DNA of 50,445 nucleotides from Elusimicrobiota bacterium (GTDB taxonomy: Bacteria > Elusimicrobiota > Elusimicrobia > UBA1565 > UBA9628): assembly GCA_003452935.1 (NCBI GenBank), contig DMMY01000033.1, positions 1-50,445 of the forward strand, in the 5' to 3' direction. The notes beneath the pieces were generated by a model, which saw only the letters and a list, made by a program, of their open reading frames with translations, was not told the DNA's origin and made no database searches. This document shows, piece after piece, positions 33,277 to 41,877 of this stretch. How positions within the stretch are numbered: position 1 is the first letter of the stretch; each line of letters opens with the position of its first letter. The position numbers were made by a program, and so were the translations under genes.

Positions 33277-34805
33277 ATGCTCCGTCGGAGAACGAATTGG
33301 CATTCGACGATAAATACCGTAAACTGGGAGTCGTCCATTTACGTGGAGGCGCCCAGGTTTCGGCCGCACATCCAGAATCAGATTCTCCTGCTGCCGCCGA
33401 GCCTGACCGACTTTTTAGACGAATCTCACCCGGCGCATGTGATCAACGACTTGGTCGAGAAGCTGGACTTGAGCGCGCTGATGGGCCGTTACGGCGAGCT
33501 TGGTCAGCCGGCGTACCACCCGAGGCTGATGCTAAAGGTCACCTTGTACGGGTTCACGGTGGGCATCTTCAGCTCGCGCAAGCTGCAGCGAGCTTGCCAG
33601 GAGAACCTGGCCTTTAAATATCTGGCGGGACTGGAGACGCCGACGCTCAAGACCTTCATCGACTTTCGGCGCAGGCACCGCGACGACATGAGAGCAGTGT
33701 TTGTCGAGACGGTGAAGTTAGCACGGGAACTGGGCTTGGCAAAGCTGGGAGCGGTGGCCTTGGACGGCTGCAAGTTGGCGGCGGACACCTCGAAGCACAA
33801 AGCGATGAGCTACGGGCGGATGCAAGAAGAGGAGCAGCGGCTTCGGCAGGAGATTGAAGAGTTGCTTAAGCAGGCGGATGCCGAAGAAGAGAATGAGCAT
33901 GGTCCCGATGACGATGGCTATCGCTTGAACGAAGAACTGGTGCGACGCGAATCGCGATTGAAGAAGATCGAGGCGGCCAAGGCAGCGCTGGAGGAGCGGG
34001 AGAAGCAAGCTGGCGGCAAAGGGCCCATAGATTCCAAGAAGCAAATCTCGTTTGCCGATCACGACGCGCGATGCTATAGCAAGAAGGCCGATGGGGCCGA
34101 ATGCGTGCACAATAACATGAAGCAGGACCTTGGACAATGTCCGGGGAAGCTGGTTGCGGATGCGGGTTACGGCAATCAGCAACCCTGAAGAGTTGTCAGG
34201 ACCGCCAAGTAACGCCTGTATGCGCGACGTCGCGTGAAGGAGCGCAAGACAAGTCCAGCGCCTTGGACAAATTCAGCTACGACCAAGAAGGAAACCGGTT
34301 CGTGTGCCCGCATGGGAAAGTGTTTGAATTCGATCACCGGCACGGAGACAGGGCGCTCTATCGCAGTCGCGAGGGTGTGTCCTGCGGTTGCGGCCATTAC
34401 CGGAACAAAGACGGACGCGCGGTTATCAAGGTTGGCGAGGGCCAATTCGCCAAACGGGAGTTAAAGATAATCGCACAGCAACACCATGAGCTTTACAAGA
34501 GGAGGAAGTGTACCGTAGAGCCCGTGTTTGGACAGATTCAGGTCGGGATGGGTTTTCGGCGGTATTTCTACCGCGGGCGTGTGAAGGTCCGCAGCGGATG
34601 GAACTTGGTTTGCGCAGCCTTCAATATGAAGAAGATCGCGGCCTTGTTGAAGGCGCGAGGTGAGGTATTGCGGCTGCGGACGAATACGGCGTCAGACACG
34701 ACCGGAACTTTGTTTGCACACTGGGAGACGCAACTGGGATGTTTGTTGGGCGACCTTATTCGCCCGATGCGATGCCATGGCGCGCAGTTGGCGTTCGGTG
34801 GTTGA
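33277..34805 (+). pseudogene. Frameshifted IS1182-family transposase
   Basis: The first part (33277-34188) has the DUF772 region (LPPSLTDFLDESHPAHVIND, YHPRLMLKVTLYGF) and the first catalytic Asp in GAVALDGCKLAADTS. A charged coiled-coil insert follows, then the second Asp in LVADAGYGN, and then an in-frame stop at 34186-34188. The continuation is in the frame shifted by -1 (LKSCQDRQVTPVCATSREG onward, to 34805), where the third catalytic acidic residue falls in KRRKCTVEPVFGQIQ. The codons around the junction (CAG CAA CCC TGA) are not a known slippery heptamer, so a mutation is more likely than programmed frameshifting. The true start may be a GTG near 33343. Confidence 0.8.
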
Positions 34806-34919
34806 GATCGTCGATCTTATGCGGGCTAATTTGCACAGGTTCCTAGGCCTTTTTCCGGACTCGAGATACCCTTTTGGCCCAGGCCTTCAGAAAGACCGCA
34901 CTCTATACTGGATTTAGGG

Positions 34920-36620
34920 ATGAAAAAATTTCATCGGCCGCTCTCTTGCACAACTCCACAAAGGGCCTTTTCTGGCTACGCCGCAGAAGTGACCAGACAT
35001 ACACGAAAGCTAATGACGCTGTTTTTGATGGCGTTCTTCCTGCCGGTGTCTGCCTTCGCCGGCAGCGCTCCTATCCGCAACGCCGAGCTCACAATTCCAG
35101 GGACTCGGGTCGGACCAAGCTCTCCAGGCTCCATATCAGCCGCGCTGGGAAAGCCCGCCATCGTCCCCATGCTGACGGAGTCCATAGCGCCTTCGCTAAA
35201 ACCCAGCGTGCAGGCACGGCAGTCCCAGGCTCCCGCAGCGACCGCGCCTCAGGTCGTCGTCGCGCCCCAAGCGAATGTTTTTTCAATCGAACTTCCCAGT
35301 CCCGTCGTGCCGATCACAGCCGCACTGGATGCGCAGCCCGCAACGCCCTCGGCGGAGGGAAATGCCACAAAAGCCCCTACTCGATTCGCAGCCGAAACCA
35401 ACAAACGGTCCCTCGATATTCATCCAGATCCTATAGAGCAATTACTTAGGTGGGAGGAGCAAAGCAACTATAAATTGTACCGTGAGGACTTCGATTCCAT
35501 TGACGTCAAGGTCGTCGCGGTGGACAGGTCCAAGGTTCAGGTGAAAATAGACTCTGCCCTACCCAAGGCGCTCATGCGGAATTTTGTAAAAGGAGGAACA
35601 GTCTACTGGCCGATCCATCCCAACGCGGCAAAGCCCAGTGATCCACGATGGACGGAATGGAAGAGGATGGGATTGGTGCCCGACAAGGTGAATATCCCCT
35701 TCATCACCGAGCCTCCGGCAAAGTCCTGGAGGATGCGGTGGACGGCCTCGCGTTCGATGGTCATGTATGACGGCGAATCAACGATCATCTCAGTAAAGGC
35801 GCCGACGGAGTGGCCTCATAAGACGCAGTGGCAGCCCGAAAAATCCGACCTCAAAAACGACATCGCGACCGCGCGCTATCGGTCGAAATACCTAGACCGG
35901 ATGGATGGCGAGATCGGCGGAGATCCGCACTTGATCATCTTACGCGAGATACTCAGCGTTGCCGAGAAGAAGACCAAGAACGGCTATGTGGTGCGCGATC
36001 TGAGCCCGCTCAATGACGGCCACTATTATTTGCCCGCCTTCAGCATTCCCTACGTCGGCCGCAGAATCGCAAGAAACAACCTTGCGCCCTTCGCGCCCTT
36101 CTGGACGAAAAACTATGCCGAATTGCTCGGTAGGTCCAAAGCCAAGTTGCTCTTGCGCTACGGACTTCAGATGGAAACACCCAACCCGCAGAACATGCTG
36201 ATCCAATTGGACAGAAACCTCCATCCTACCGGGGTGCTGGTCTTTCGCGATATCAACGACTCTCGAGCGGTCAGCCCGGTCGAGGCGGCTATCGGACACC
36301 CGGAGATTCTATCTTCGGATCGTAAGATCAATTATACGCCCAATAACTACCTGTGTCCGGAGGGCGACCTCTCGATGTGGCACTTCAATGAGGCTGGCTC
36401 GTATTCCGTCTCGCGGAAGGTTCTTGAGCGATGGATAACCGCGCATGACAAGGCTTACATTGGCGAGATTCTCCATGCCCTGGGAACCAATCCCAAATTC
36501 TCGAAGGGACTGGCAATCAAATCCATCGGCGAGCTGCAGAAATTCCTTTTTTCAGATAAAGGAATAAGACTGCTGGCGAAATATCACGAAGAACTCAAGG
36601 CCAAACACAAAGGACAGTAA
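34920..36620 (+). CDS. Secreted cargo protein of unknown function, possible NIS-synthetase-like core
   Basis: A 566-residue protein of lower GC than its neighbours. A signal peptide is visible at about residues 32-48 (MTLFLMAFFLPVSAFAGS); either translation starts at 34920 with a long basic leader or at 35013. Residues 50 to about 160 are low complexity (Ala, Pro, Val, Gln). The rest looks folded. The stretch LLLRYGLQMETPNPQNMLI, then GVLVFRDIND (about residues 415-450), recalls the 'H-G-x-x-x-E-x-x-x-Q-N' and 'R-D' motifs of IucA/IucC siderophore synthetases and related kinase-like folds, but a secreted form would be strange, so this is a weak hint. TATACT lies ten bases before the first ATG. 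It sits between the IS and the right 42-bp repeat. Confidence 0.6.
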   Translation: MKKFHRPLSCTTPQRAFSGYAAEVTRHTRKLMTLFLMAFFLPVSAFAGSAPIRNAELTIPGTRVGPSSPGSISAALGKPAIVPMLTESIAPSLKPSVQARQSQAPAATAPQVVVAPQANVFSIELPSPVVPITAALDAQPATPSAEGNATKAPTRFAAETNKRSLDIHPDPIEQLLRWEEQSNYKLYREDFDSIDVKVVAVDRSKVQVKIDSALPKALMRNFVKGGTVYWPIHPNAAKPSDPRWTEWKRMGLVPDKVNIPFITEPPAKSWRMRWTASRSMVMYDGESTIISVKAPTEWPHKTQWQPEKSDLKNDIATARYRSKYLDRMDGEIGGDPHLIILREILSVAEKKTKNGYVVRDLSPLNDGHYYLPAFSIPYVGRRIARNNLAPFAPFWTKNYAELLGRSKAKLLLRYGLQMETPNPQNMLIQLDRNLHPTGVLVFRDINDSRAVSPVEAAIGHPEILSSDRKINYTPNNYLCPEGDLSMWHFNEAGSYSVSRKVLERWITAHDKAYIGEILHALGTNPKFSKGLAIKSIGELQKFLFSDKGIRLLAKYHEELKAKHKGQ

Positions 36621-36668
36621 TTTCGCAATCCCATCAAACGGCTCTCCTTCAGGCGGGCATGTACCCCT

Positions 36669-36710
36669 GCGACGTCCGTGGGCCTGCTCGCGGACCGGAT
36701 CAGCCGTTAG
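36669..36710 (+). repeat. 42-bp direct repeat, right copy
   Basis: Duplicate of the last 42 bp of the lytic transglycosylase gene, including its stop codon (TAG 36708-36710), five bases before the convergent S46 peptidase stop. It probably marks the original right-hand junction, where the complete transglycosylase gene once met the S46 gene. Confidence 0.9.
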
Positions 36711-36714
36711 TTCT

Positions 36715-38775
36715 TCAGGGCGCGACCAGCTCGTCGGCCAGCGAATACATCCGGTAGATCTTGCGCAGGCCTTCCAGGATGGCGCTCGAGTGCACGGCCA
36801 CGGCCCTGGCCCGGTCCTCGGTGTAGGCGTAACGCAGGACCAAGCTCGGGATGTTCATGTCGAAAATGAGCCCCACGTACTCGCCGCCGCGGTTGAAGAC
36901 CGGGCTGCCCGAGTTGCCGCCGATGATGTCGTTGGTGGTCACGAAATTCAGGGGCGTGGATAAATCCACGTCGCCTCTGCGCTGCGCTTGCAGGGGCGAG
37001 AGGTCGAAGGGCGGCTGATTGTCGAAAGACGCGGCGCGGTCATAGAGGCCGTAAAAAGTGGTCTTGTAAGGGACCTTGCTGGTCCCTTCCTCATAGCCCG
37101 CGACCTTGCCAAAACTCAGGCGCAGCGTGAAAGTCGCGTCCGGATACGCGGAAAGGCCATGAACCGCGAATCGCGCCTGGGCGATCTTGCCGCCATCCAA
37201 GGCTTCCACGCTTTCAAGCTCATCCTCGCGCCATTGACGCAATTCCCGGTAAAGCGGATGCAGACCCCTGGCCCACACGATGAGAGGATCACTCGAGGCA
37301 GAGACAGCCTTGCGGCCTCCGGCCACGAGCTTCTTGCGGCGCTCTGGATCAGCCAACCCGGTCCCGGATATGAGCTCGTGCGCCGCGACCTCGGGCTCCT
37401 TGCCGCCCAACGCGGCCTTGACGTAAGGATTATCCGGCCCCAGCTCATCCAACGATTCCTTTAGATCCAAAGCCAGCATGGCTTCTTCCAGGTCCGCGTA
37501 GATGGGCGCGGGCGAGAAGAGTTCCAGGCGCAAGGAGTCGAGGTTTGAATCGCGAAACTCCTCGTAGCGTTGGTCATTGGGCTTCTCCACCTCCGCCGCG
37601 TAGCGCACGATGGTCTGGGCCATTTCCGCCAGGCGAGAATCGGCCGTGCCCCGGTAGCGCAGATCCTTGAAGCGGATCGCGCGCTTGGCCTGAGCGGCGG
37701 CGATGCGGTCCCAGGCGCCGGCGCAGGCCGAGGAAATATCCGGCTTGGCGGCCGCGGCCGCGCGCAAGGAATCTTCCTCGGACTTCTTGGCCGCCATGAG
37801 ACCAGCATCCCCGAGGCCCTCAAGCTCGCCGGAAAGCGCCTTGAATCTGTTCTCGATGCCCCAGATCTTGTTCCTGGCCCGGCGCGCGGCCTCGGGCCCG
37901 CGCCCCGCGAATGCAGCCAGGGCCTTGCGCCGCAGCGCCAGCTCCTTGAGCCGTGCCGGCAAAAAGAAATCGCGCTTGAACTCCAGTTGCTTGATGGTCT
38001 CGAGCCTGTCGGTCGAACCGGGATGCCCGGCCACGAACACGAGTTCCCCTTCCTTGGCTCCGTCCTTGCTCCACTTGAAGTACGCCGGAGACCTCAGCGG
38101 CTTGCCGTCCTCGTAGACGCGCAGGAAAGCCATGTCCAGATCGTGGCGCGGAAACACGAAATTATCGTGGTCGCCCCCATAGGACGCGGCTTGCGCCTCC
38201 GGGGCCATGACCAAACGGATATCCGTGTATTTTCGGTAGCGATAAAGGTGGTAGCGGCCTCCGTTATAAAGCTCGACCACGTCCGAGCGCAGTTTCGTCT
38301 TTTCAAAGGATTCCTTCTCGATGCGCGATATCTCGGCCTTGCGCTGGGAATTCTGGACCGCCTCGGAGGCCGAGCGGCCGATGGCCGCGAGCACGCGGCC
38401 GGTCACGTCCTCGGTGGAGACCAGCACGTTGAGCTCCAAGTCCGGGCAGGGCCGTTCCTCGGAAAGGCGCCGCGCGAAAAAGCCCTCCTTGACATAGTCG
38501 CTCTTCTCGCCGGACATCTTTTGCAGCTGGCCCAATGCCACGTGATGATTGGTGATGACCAAGCCGTTAGGAGAGACGAAGGCTCCGGAACCCCCGCTGT
38601 TGAAACGCACCGAAGCCGCGCGCACCCCGTCGAGCCACTGCGGGGTCGCGGCAAAATCGTAGCGCTGCCGCATCTGCCGAACCGGCAGATTGTCCAAGGT
38701 CCACATACCCTCGTCAGCCCGGGCCCAGGAAGCCGCGCAAACCAGGAAAAATGCCAACGATGAAAGCTTGCTCAT
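36715..38775 (-). CDS. S46-family dipeptidyl-peptidase (DPP7/DPP11-like)
   Basis: A 686-residue exported serine exopeptidase that releases dipeptides from the N-terminus of oligopeptides. The signal peptide is SSLAFFLVCAASWARA. Catalytic triad positions are visible: His78 in VITNHHVALGQ, Asp in GGDHDNFVFPRHD (about 205) and Ser in GGNSGSPVFN (about 620). The N-terminal DEGMWTLDNLP is a family hallmark. At the S1-specificity position after the Ser loop the protein reads FDMNIPS, where I recall DPP7 having Gly and DPP11 Arg, so its preference may differ. AGGAG precedes the ATG, which overlaps the SUI1 gene stop (ATGA, 38772-38775). It is the last gene of the ndk operon. Confidence 0.92.
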   Translation of the reverse strand: MSKLSSLAFFLVCAASWARADEGMWTLDNLPVRQMRQRYDFAATPQWLDGVRAASVRFNSGGSGAFVSPNGLVITNHHVALGQLQKMSGEKSDYVKEGFFARRLSEERPCPDLELNVLVSTEDVTGRVLAAIGRSASEAVQNSQRKAEISRIEKESFEKTKLRSDVVELYNGGRYHLYRYRKYTDIRLVMAPEAQAASYGGDHDNFVFPRHDLDMAFLRVYEDGKPLRSPAYFKWSKDGAKEGELVFVAGHPGSTDRLETIKQLEFKRDFFLPARLKELALRRKALAAFAGRGPEAARRARNKIWGIENRFKALSGELEGLGDAGLMAAKKSEEDSLRAAAAAKPDISSACAGAWDRIAAAQAKRAIRFKDLRYRGTADSRLAEMAQTIVRYAAEVEKPNDQRYEEFRDSNLDSLRLELFSPAPIYADLEEAMLALDLKESLDELGPDNPYVKAALGGKEPEVAAHELISGTGLADPERRKKLVAGGRKAVSASSDPLIVWARGLHPLYRELRQWREDELESVEALDGGKIAQARFAVHGLSAYPDATFTLRLSFGKVAGYEEGTSKVPYKTTFYGLYDRAASFDNQPPFDLSPLQAQRRGDVDLSTPLNFVTTNDIIGGNSGSPVFNRGGEYVGLIFDMNIPSLVLRYAYTEDRARAVAVHSSAILEGLRKIYRMYSLADELVAP

Positions 38776-39068
38776 CCGATTCTCCTGACCTTATAGCCTT
38801 GGACCTCAAGCTCATGCGTCAAGACATCTCGATGATCGCCTTGAAACTCGAGCGCGCCGTCCTTGATCGCGCCGCCGCAGCCCAGGCGACGCTTGAGCCG
38901 GGACAGCAGCTGCTCCTTGAGCGTGGGATGCATGACCAGCCGCTCCACGCGCGTCACGCCGCTGCCTTTGGCGTTTCGGGAGAAGGAAAGCCGCACCGGC
39001 TCAGGCTGGCGGGGCGTACCCTTCTTGCCCCAATCCGGATCGGTCGAATAAACGGGCCGGTCGCTCAT
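38772..39068 (-). CDS. yciH: SUI1/YciH translation-initiation-factor-like protein
   Basis: A 98-residue protein of the eIF1/SUI1 family (bacterial YciH). The C-terminal domain is clear: LKEQLLSRLKRRLGCGGAI, then KDGALEFQGDHRD, then LEVQGYKVRRIG, which match the conserved K-x-x-L-G-x-G-G-x-x-K and I-Q-G-D-x-R motifs. Bacterial YciH has been proposed to affect initiation fidelity under stress. The ATG at 39068 overlaps the esterase stop (ATGA 39065-39068), and its own stop overlaps the S46 start, so it is embedded in the operon. Confidence 0.9.
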   Translation of the reverse strand: MSDRPVYSTDPDWGKKGTPRQPEPVRLSFSRNAKGSGVTRVERLVMHPTLKEQLLSRLKRRLGCGGAIKDGALEFQGDHRDVLTHELEVQGYKVRRIG

Positions 39069-40066
39069 GCCTTGAGCTGGCGGGAAAGAAGCGCCAAGGA
39101 CCGGTCCCACCGCTCGGCCATGTCGAAATGGCCCAGGCCGTGCTCCTCGTAATCATGCCGCACGCCTAAATTCTTAAGCGCCTGGGCAAACTTGCGCGCT
39201 CCCAAGTGCAGGTGGAACTCGTCGCGCGTTCCGCAATCGAAGAATATGGTCTTGAGCTTCTTCAGGTTGGCGCGAAAACGCGCGGCCGCGCACACCGGGT
39301 CAAGGGCCTTCCAGCGGGCCCAGACCTCGGGGACGATCTCGCCGGTGCGGCAGTCGCAGGGCAGATCGAACCCCCGGCGGCTTTTCGGGTTGGGCGAGTA
39401 ACAGGCGGACATGGCCGTCAAGTTGACGAGGGCGTGATCAAAGCCCTCCTTGTCGCGCGCCGCGAGGAAAGCCTTAAGAAAACGATCCACGGAGCCGGAA
39501 TATTTTCCCAGGGCCGTCACGAACTTGGGGATATCGCCGCCGTAGCAGACTTCGAAGAACATGTCTCCTGAATGGCTGGCCGCATGGCCGAAGACGTCGG
39601 GATGCTTCATGGCCAACATCAACGCGCCGTAGCCGCCGGACGACTTGCCCACGATGGCCCGGCCCGCGGGCCGCCGGCTCAGGGAAAGCTTGTCCTCGAA
39701 AAAAGCGACGAGTTCGTGGACCACGTGGTCCTCGTAGCGGCCAGTGGCCGAAGAATTGAGGTACTGGCTGCCGCCCAAGGCCGTGAAGCAGTCCGGCATG
39801 ACCAAGACCGCTTCCCGGGCCCGCCCCGCGGCTAAAAGGCGGTCGAAACGCTCGGGCAGATTCTCCCGCCAAGGGTTGAAGTTGAGAAAGCTGCGGCCCG
39901 TGCTCGTAAAACCGGCCAGGCAATAAATGACCGGATAGCGCCGGCCGCGGACCGTCCCATAGGACGGCGGCAGATAAACCGGCACATGACGCAGCCGAGG
40001 ATCCCTCAGAGCATTTTCCTTAAGAACCACGCTGCCCACGGACTCGATCTGCACGCGGCCGCGCAT
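39065..40066 (-). CDS. Esterase D-like serine hydrolase
   Basis: A 333-residue alpha/beta hydrolase of the putative esterase (PF00756-like) family. The N-terminal strand and HVPVYLPPSYG, then YPVIYCLAGF, are typical. The nucleophile elbow is VGKSSGGYGAL (about residue 140), the acid lies in FFDCGTRDEFH, and the catalytic His in HGLGHFDMAERWD. No signal peptide is present, so it is cytoplasmic. The substrate is unknown; relatives include feruloyl esterases, siderophore esterases and S-formylglutathione hydrolase. The ATG at 40066 overlaps the murQ stop by one base (TGATG); a TTG one codon earlier is less likely. Confidence 0.85.
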   Translation of the reverse strand: MRGRVQIESVGSVVLKENALRDPRLRHVPVYLPPSYGTVRGRRYPVIYCLAGFTSTGRSFLNFNPWRENLPERFDRLLAAGRAREAVLVMPDCFTALGGSQYLNSSATGRYEDHVVHELVAFFEDKLSLSRRPAGRAIVGKSSGGYGALMLAMKHPDVFGHAASHSGDMFFEVCYGGDIPKFVTALGKYSGSVDRFLKAFLAARDKEGFDHALVNLTAMSACYSPNPKSRRGFDLPCDCRTGEIVPEVWARWKALDPVCAAARFRANLKKLKTIFFDCGTRDEFHLHLGARKFAQALKNLGVRHDYEEHGLGHFDMAERWDRSLALLSRQLKA

Positions 40067-40968
40067 CAAGCCTCCAAGGCCCGCCGCAAGGAGCCGCCTG
40101 CGCAGGCGAGCAGCTTGCGCGCCTCGCCGACCGCAAGATCCCGGCGCGCCATGACCACGGCGGTCTTGACGCTCCAGCCCGAAGCCCTAAACAGAGAGCG
40201 CGCCCGGGCCGCGGAAACGACGCCGAGTTCCGAGATGATCCGCTCTCCGCGCAGGCGCAGCTTGCGCGAAGTGGGCTTTAAATCGACCATCCAGCGGTCG
40301 TAGACCTTGCCCAGGAGCACCATGGTTCCGGTCGTGAGGGTATTAAGCACCAGCTTGGCCGCGGTGCCGGACTTCATGCGCGTGGACCCGGCCACGACCT
40401 CAGGCCCGACGTCGGGCGCGATGGTCATTTCCGCGGGATTGTCCGGCGGCCGGCCGTTGGACGTCACCAATATGGTACGGCAGCCCTGCCGCCGCGCGGC
40501 CTTCAAGGCGGCGCGAACAAAGGGCGTGACCCCGGAGGCCGCGATGCCCACGACCGCGTCGCCGCGCCTCATCCCAGCCACGGCCCGGGCCCCGGCCTTG
40601 GGATCGTCCTCGGCTCCTTCCTTGGAGCGAAAGACCGATGCCTTGCCCCCGGCCATGACCGCCCGTATTTCTCGCGGCGAAGTGCCATAAGTCGGAGGGC
40701 ACTCCGCCGCCTCCAAAACCGCGAGGCGCCCGCTTGTTCCCGCGCCCAGAAACAACACGCAGCCCCGTCCCCGCAGGCAGGCCGCCAGCATTTCCATGCC
40801 CCGGGCAATGGCCCGGCTCTGCCGGCTGACCGCGAGGGCCACCAGAGCGTCTTCCCGATTGATGGCCTGAGCGATTCCCAAGGGAGTGCGGCGGTCGATG
40901 TGGCGAGTGCGGGGATTGGGCCGCTCCGTGGGAAGCCGCGCGTAAACGCGAGGGGAAAATGGAGCCAT
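40066..40968 (-). CDS. murQ: N-acetylmuramic acid 6-phosphate etherase
   Basis: A 300-residue MurQ, which converts MurNAc-6-phosphate to GlcNAc-6-phosphate and D-lactate. Signatures are TERPNPRTRHID at the N-terminus, the SIS-domain motif FLGAGTSGRLAVLEAAECPP with the catalytic Glu, GIAASGVTPFV, and VVAGSTRMKSGTAAKLVLN. It is cytoplasmic. It starts three bases after the alpha/beta hydrolase stop. Together with NamZ, NagZ and the symporter at 7-11 kb it forms most of a MurNAc recovery route; the kinase that would supply MurNAc-6-phosphate (MurK, AnmK or a PTS) is not in the window. Confidence 0.94.
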   Translation of the reverse strand: MAPFSPRVYARLPTERPNPRTRHIDRRTPLGIAQAINREDALVALAVSRQSRAIARGMEMLAACLRGRGCVLFLGAGTSGRLAVLEAAECPPTYGTSPREIRAVMAGGKASVFRSKEGAEDDPKAGARAVAGMRRGDAVVGIAASGVTPFVRAALKAARRQGCRTILVTSNGRPPDNPAEMTIAPDVGPEVVAGSTRMKSGTAAKLVLNTLTTGTMVLLGKVYDRWMVDLKPTSRKLRLRGERIISELGVVSAARARSLFRASGWSVKTAVVMARRDLAVGEARKLLACAGGSLRRALEA

Positions 40969-40971
40969 CCG

Positions 40972-41877
40972 CTACCGGACGGACGGCGGCAGAACATCGC
41001 CGTCGTCGTCCTCCTCCGGGTCGGGCAAGGGCAGAGCCAAACCCGCCGCCGTTTCGCTCGACGCCGCGACCGCGGACCGCACCGGATTCTCGATCCAGTT
41101 CATGACTTGGCTGATAATCTGCCCGCGCAGCATCTTGGCGCCATGCTCACGCGGCGCCACGATCAGAGCGGCCTTGGCCTCGCCCACCGACATCTTGGCG
41201 AAACTGAAGAGAACGGGAGTCTCGTGCGCCGAGGTCTTGTCCGCATCGGAATAAACCATGAGAACGGGCCGGTCCTTGTAGGCCCGAATGGCGTTTACCG
41301 TGGTGACTTCCTGGTACTTCATCCCGGGAGAAAGCAAAATGACCATGGCGATCTTGGGGTGCAGGGCCGCGTAACGCAAGCCCAGGCTGCCGCCCACGTC
41401 CGCGCCGATGATGCCGATCTTTTCCTCGGGCACGCCTTGGCTTGCCAGGTAGGCGATGCCGGCCTCGACGTCCGCCATCATATTGAGAAATTCGTTGTAG
41501 TTCTTGACGCCGTTGAATTCCTTATTGACGATGAACTTCCGCCAGAAATCAGGCTTGCCCTCGGGAGCGGCGCGGCTCTCGCCGTGGCCGCGCAGATCCA
41601 TGGCCAAATATCCGCAGCCCCGCCAAAACAACGGCCGGCTCAGCCTCTGCCAGTCCTCCTTGCGGCCGCCGGTCCCATGCAAGAGCAGGAAATTCATCCG
41701 GCCCGCCTTGGCCGGATTATACTTGGCTTTAAGCGTCCAGCCGTCCCTCGTGGCCATATCCACGACGATCCCCGAGAAAACGCTCGGCTGGGGCGGCGCC
41801 GCTAGCGCGGCCGAGGATGACGCCCCGCCCAGGACGGCGCCGAGGCACAGAACCGCCGCGAAACCAGGTCGAATCAT
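40972..41877 (-). CDS. Exported alpha/beta hydrolase with Asp at the nucleophile position
   Basis: A 301-residue exported protein: signal peptide IRPGFAAVLCLGAVLGGASS to about residue 30, then an alpha/beta-hydrolase fold. The oxyanion segment is FLLLHGTGG, then DLRGHGES. The elbow reads IGADVGGSLGL, so the usual Ser (G-x-S-x-G) is Asp, as in haloalkane dehalogenases and epoxide hydrolases. The acid is likely in VYSDADKTS and the His in PREHGAKM. The last 20 residues are acidic. Either it is an Asp-nucleophile enzyme or the Ser one step downstream serves. The ATG at 41877 overlaps the ndk stop (ATGA); a longer frame lacks a signal of normal length. Confidence 0.75.
   Translation of the reverse strand: MIRPGFAAVLCLGAVLGGASSSAALAAPPQPSVFSGIVVDMATRDGWTLKAKYNPAKAGRMNFLLLHGTGGRKEDWQRLSRPLFWRGCGYLAMDLRGHGESRAAPEGKPDFWRKFIVNKEFNGVKNYNEFLNMMADVEAGIAYLASQGVPEEKIGIIGADVGGSLGLRYAALHPKIAMVILLSPGMKYQEVTTVNAIRAYKDRPVLMVYSDADKTSAHETPVLFSFAKMSVGEAKAALIVAPREHGAKMLRGQIISQVMNWIENPVRSAVAASSETAAGLALPLPDPEEDDDGDVLPPSVR

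Larger units (their letters stand above)
32942..34846 (+). mobile_element. IS1182-type insertion sequence with imperfect terminal inverted repeats
   Basis: The left end reads CTAGGAACCTGAGCAA and the right end, on the opposite strand, CTAGGAACCTGTGCAA: 15 of 16 match. The outer CTAG at each side (32942-32945, 34843-34846) may be a duplicated 4-bp target, in which case the element itself is 32946-34842 (1897 bp). Inside is one transposase frame, broken by a frameshift. Insertion hit the CTAG that contains the stop codon of the upstream transglycosylase, restoring that stop. Family assignment rests on transposase features. Confidence 0.85.

Noticed and set aside
34171..34200. Programmed -1 frameshift in the transposase
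   Set aside because: The frames do continue by a -1 shift, but no canonical slippery heptamer is present (CAG CAA CCC TGA), so a disabling mutation is the simpler reading.
37570..38763. 397-codon plus-strand frame over the S46 gene
   Set aside because: Antisense shadow; the catalytic motifs are all on the minus strand.
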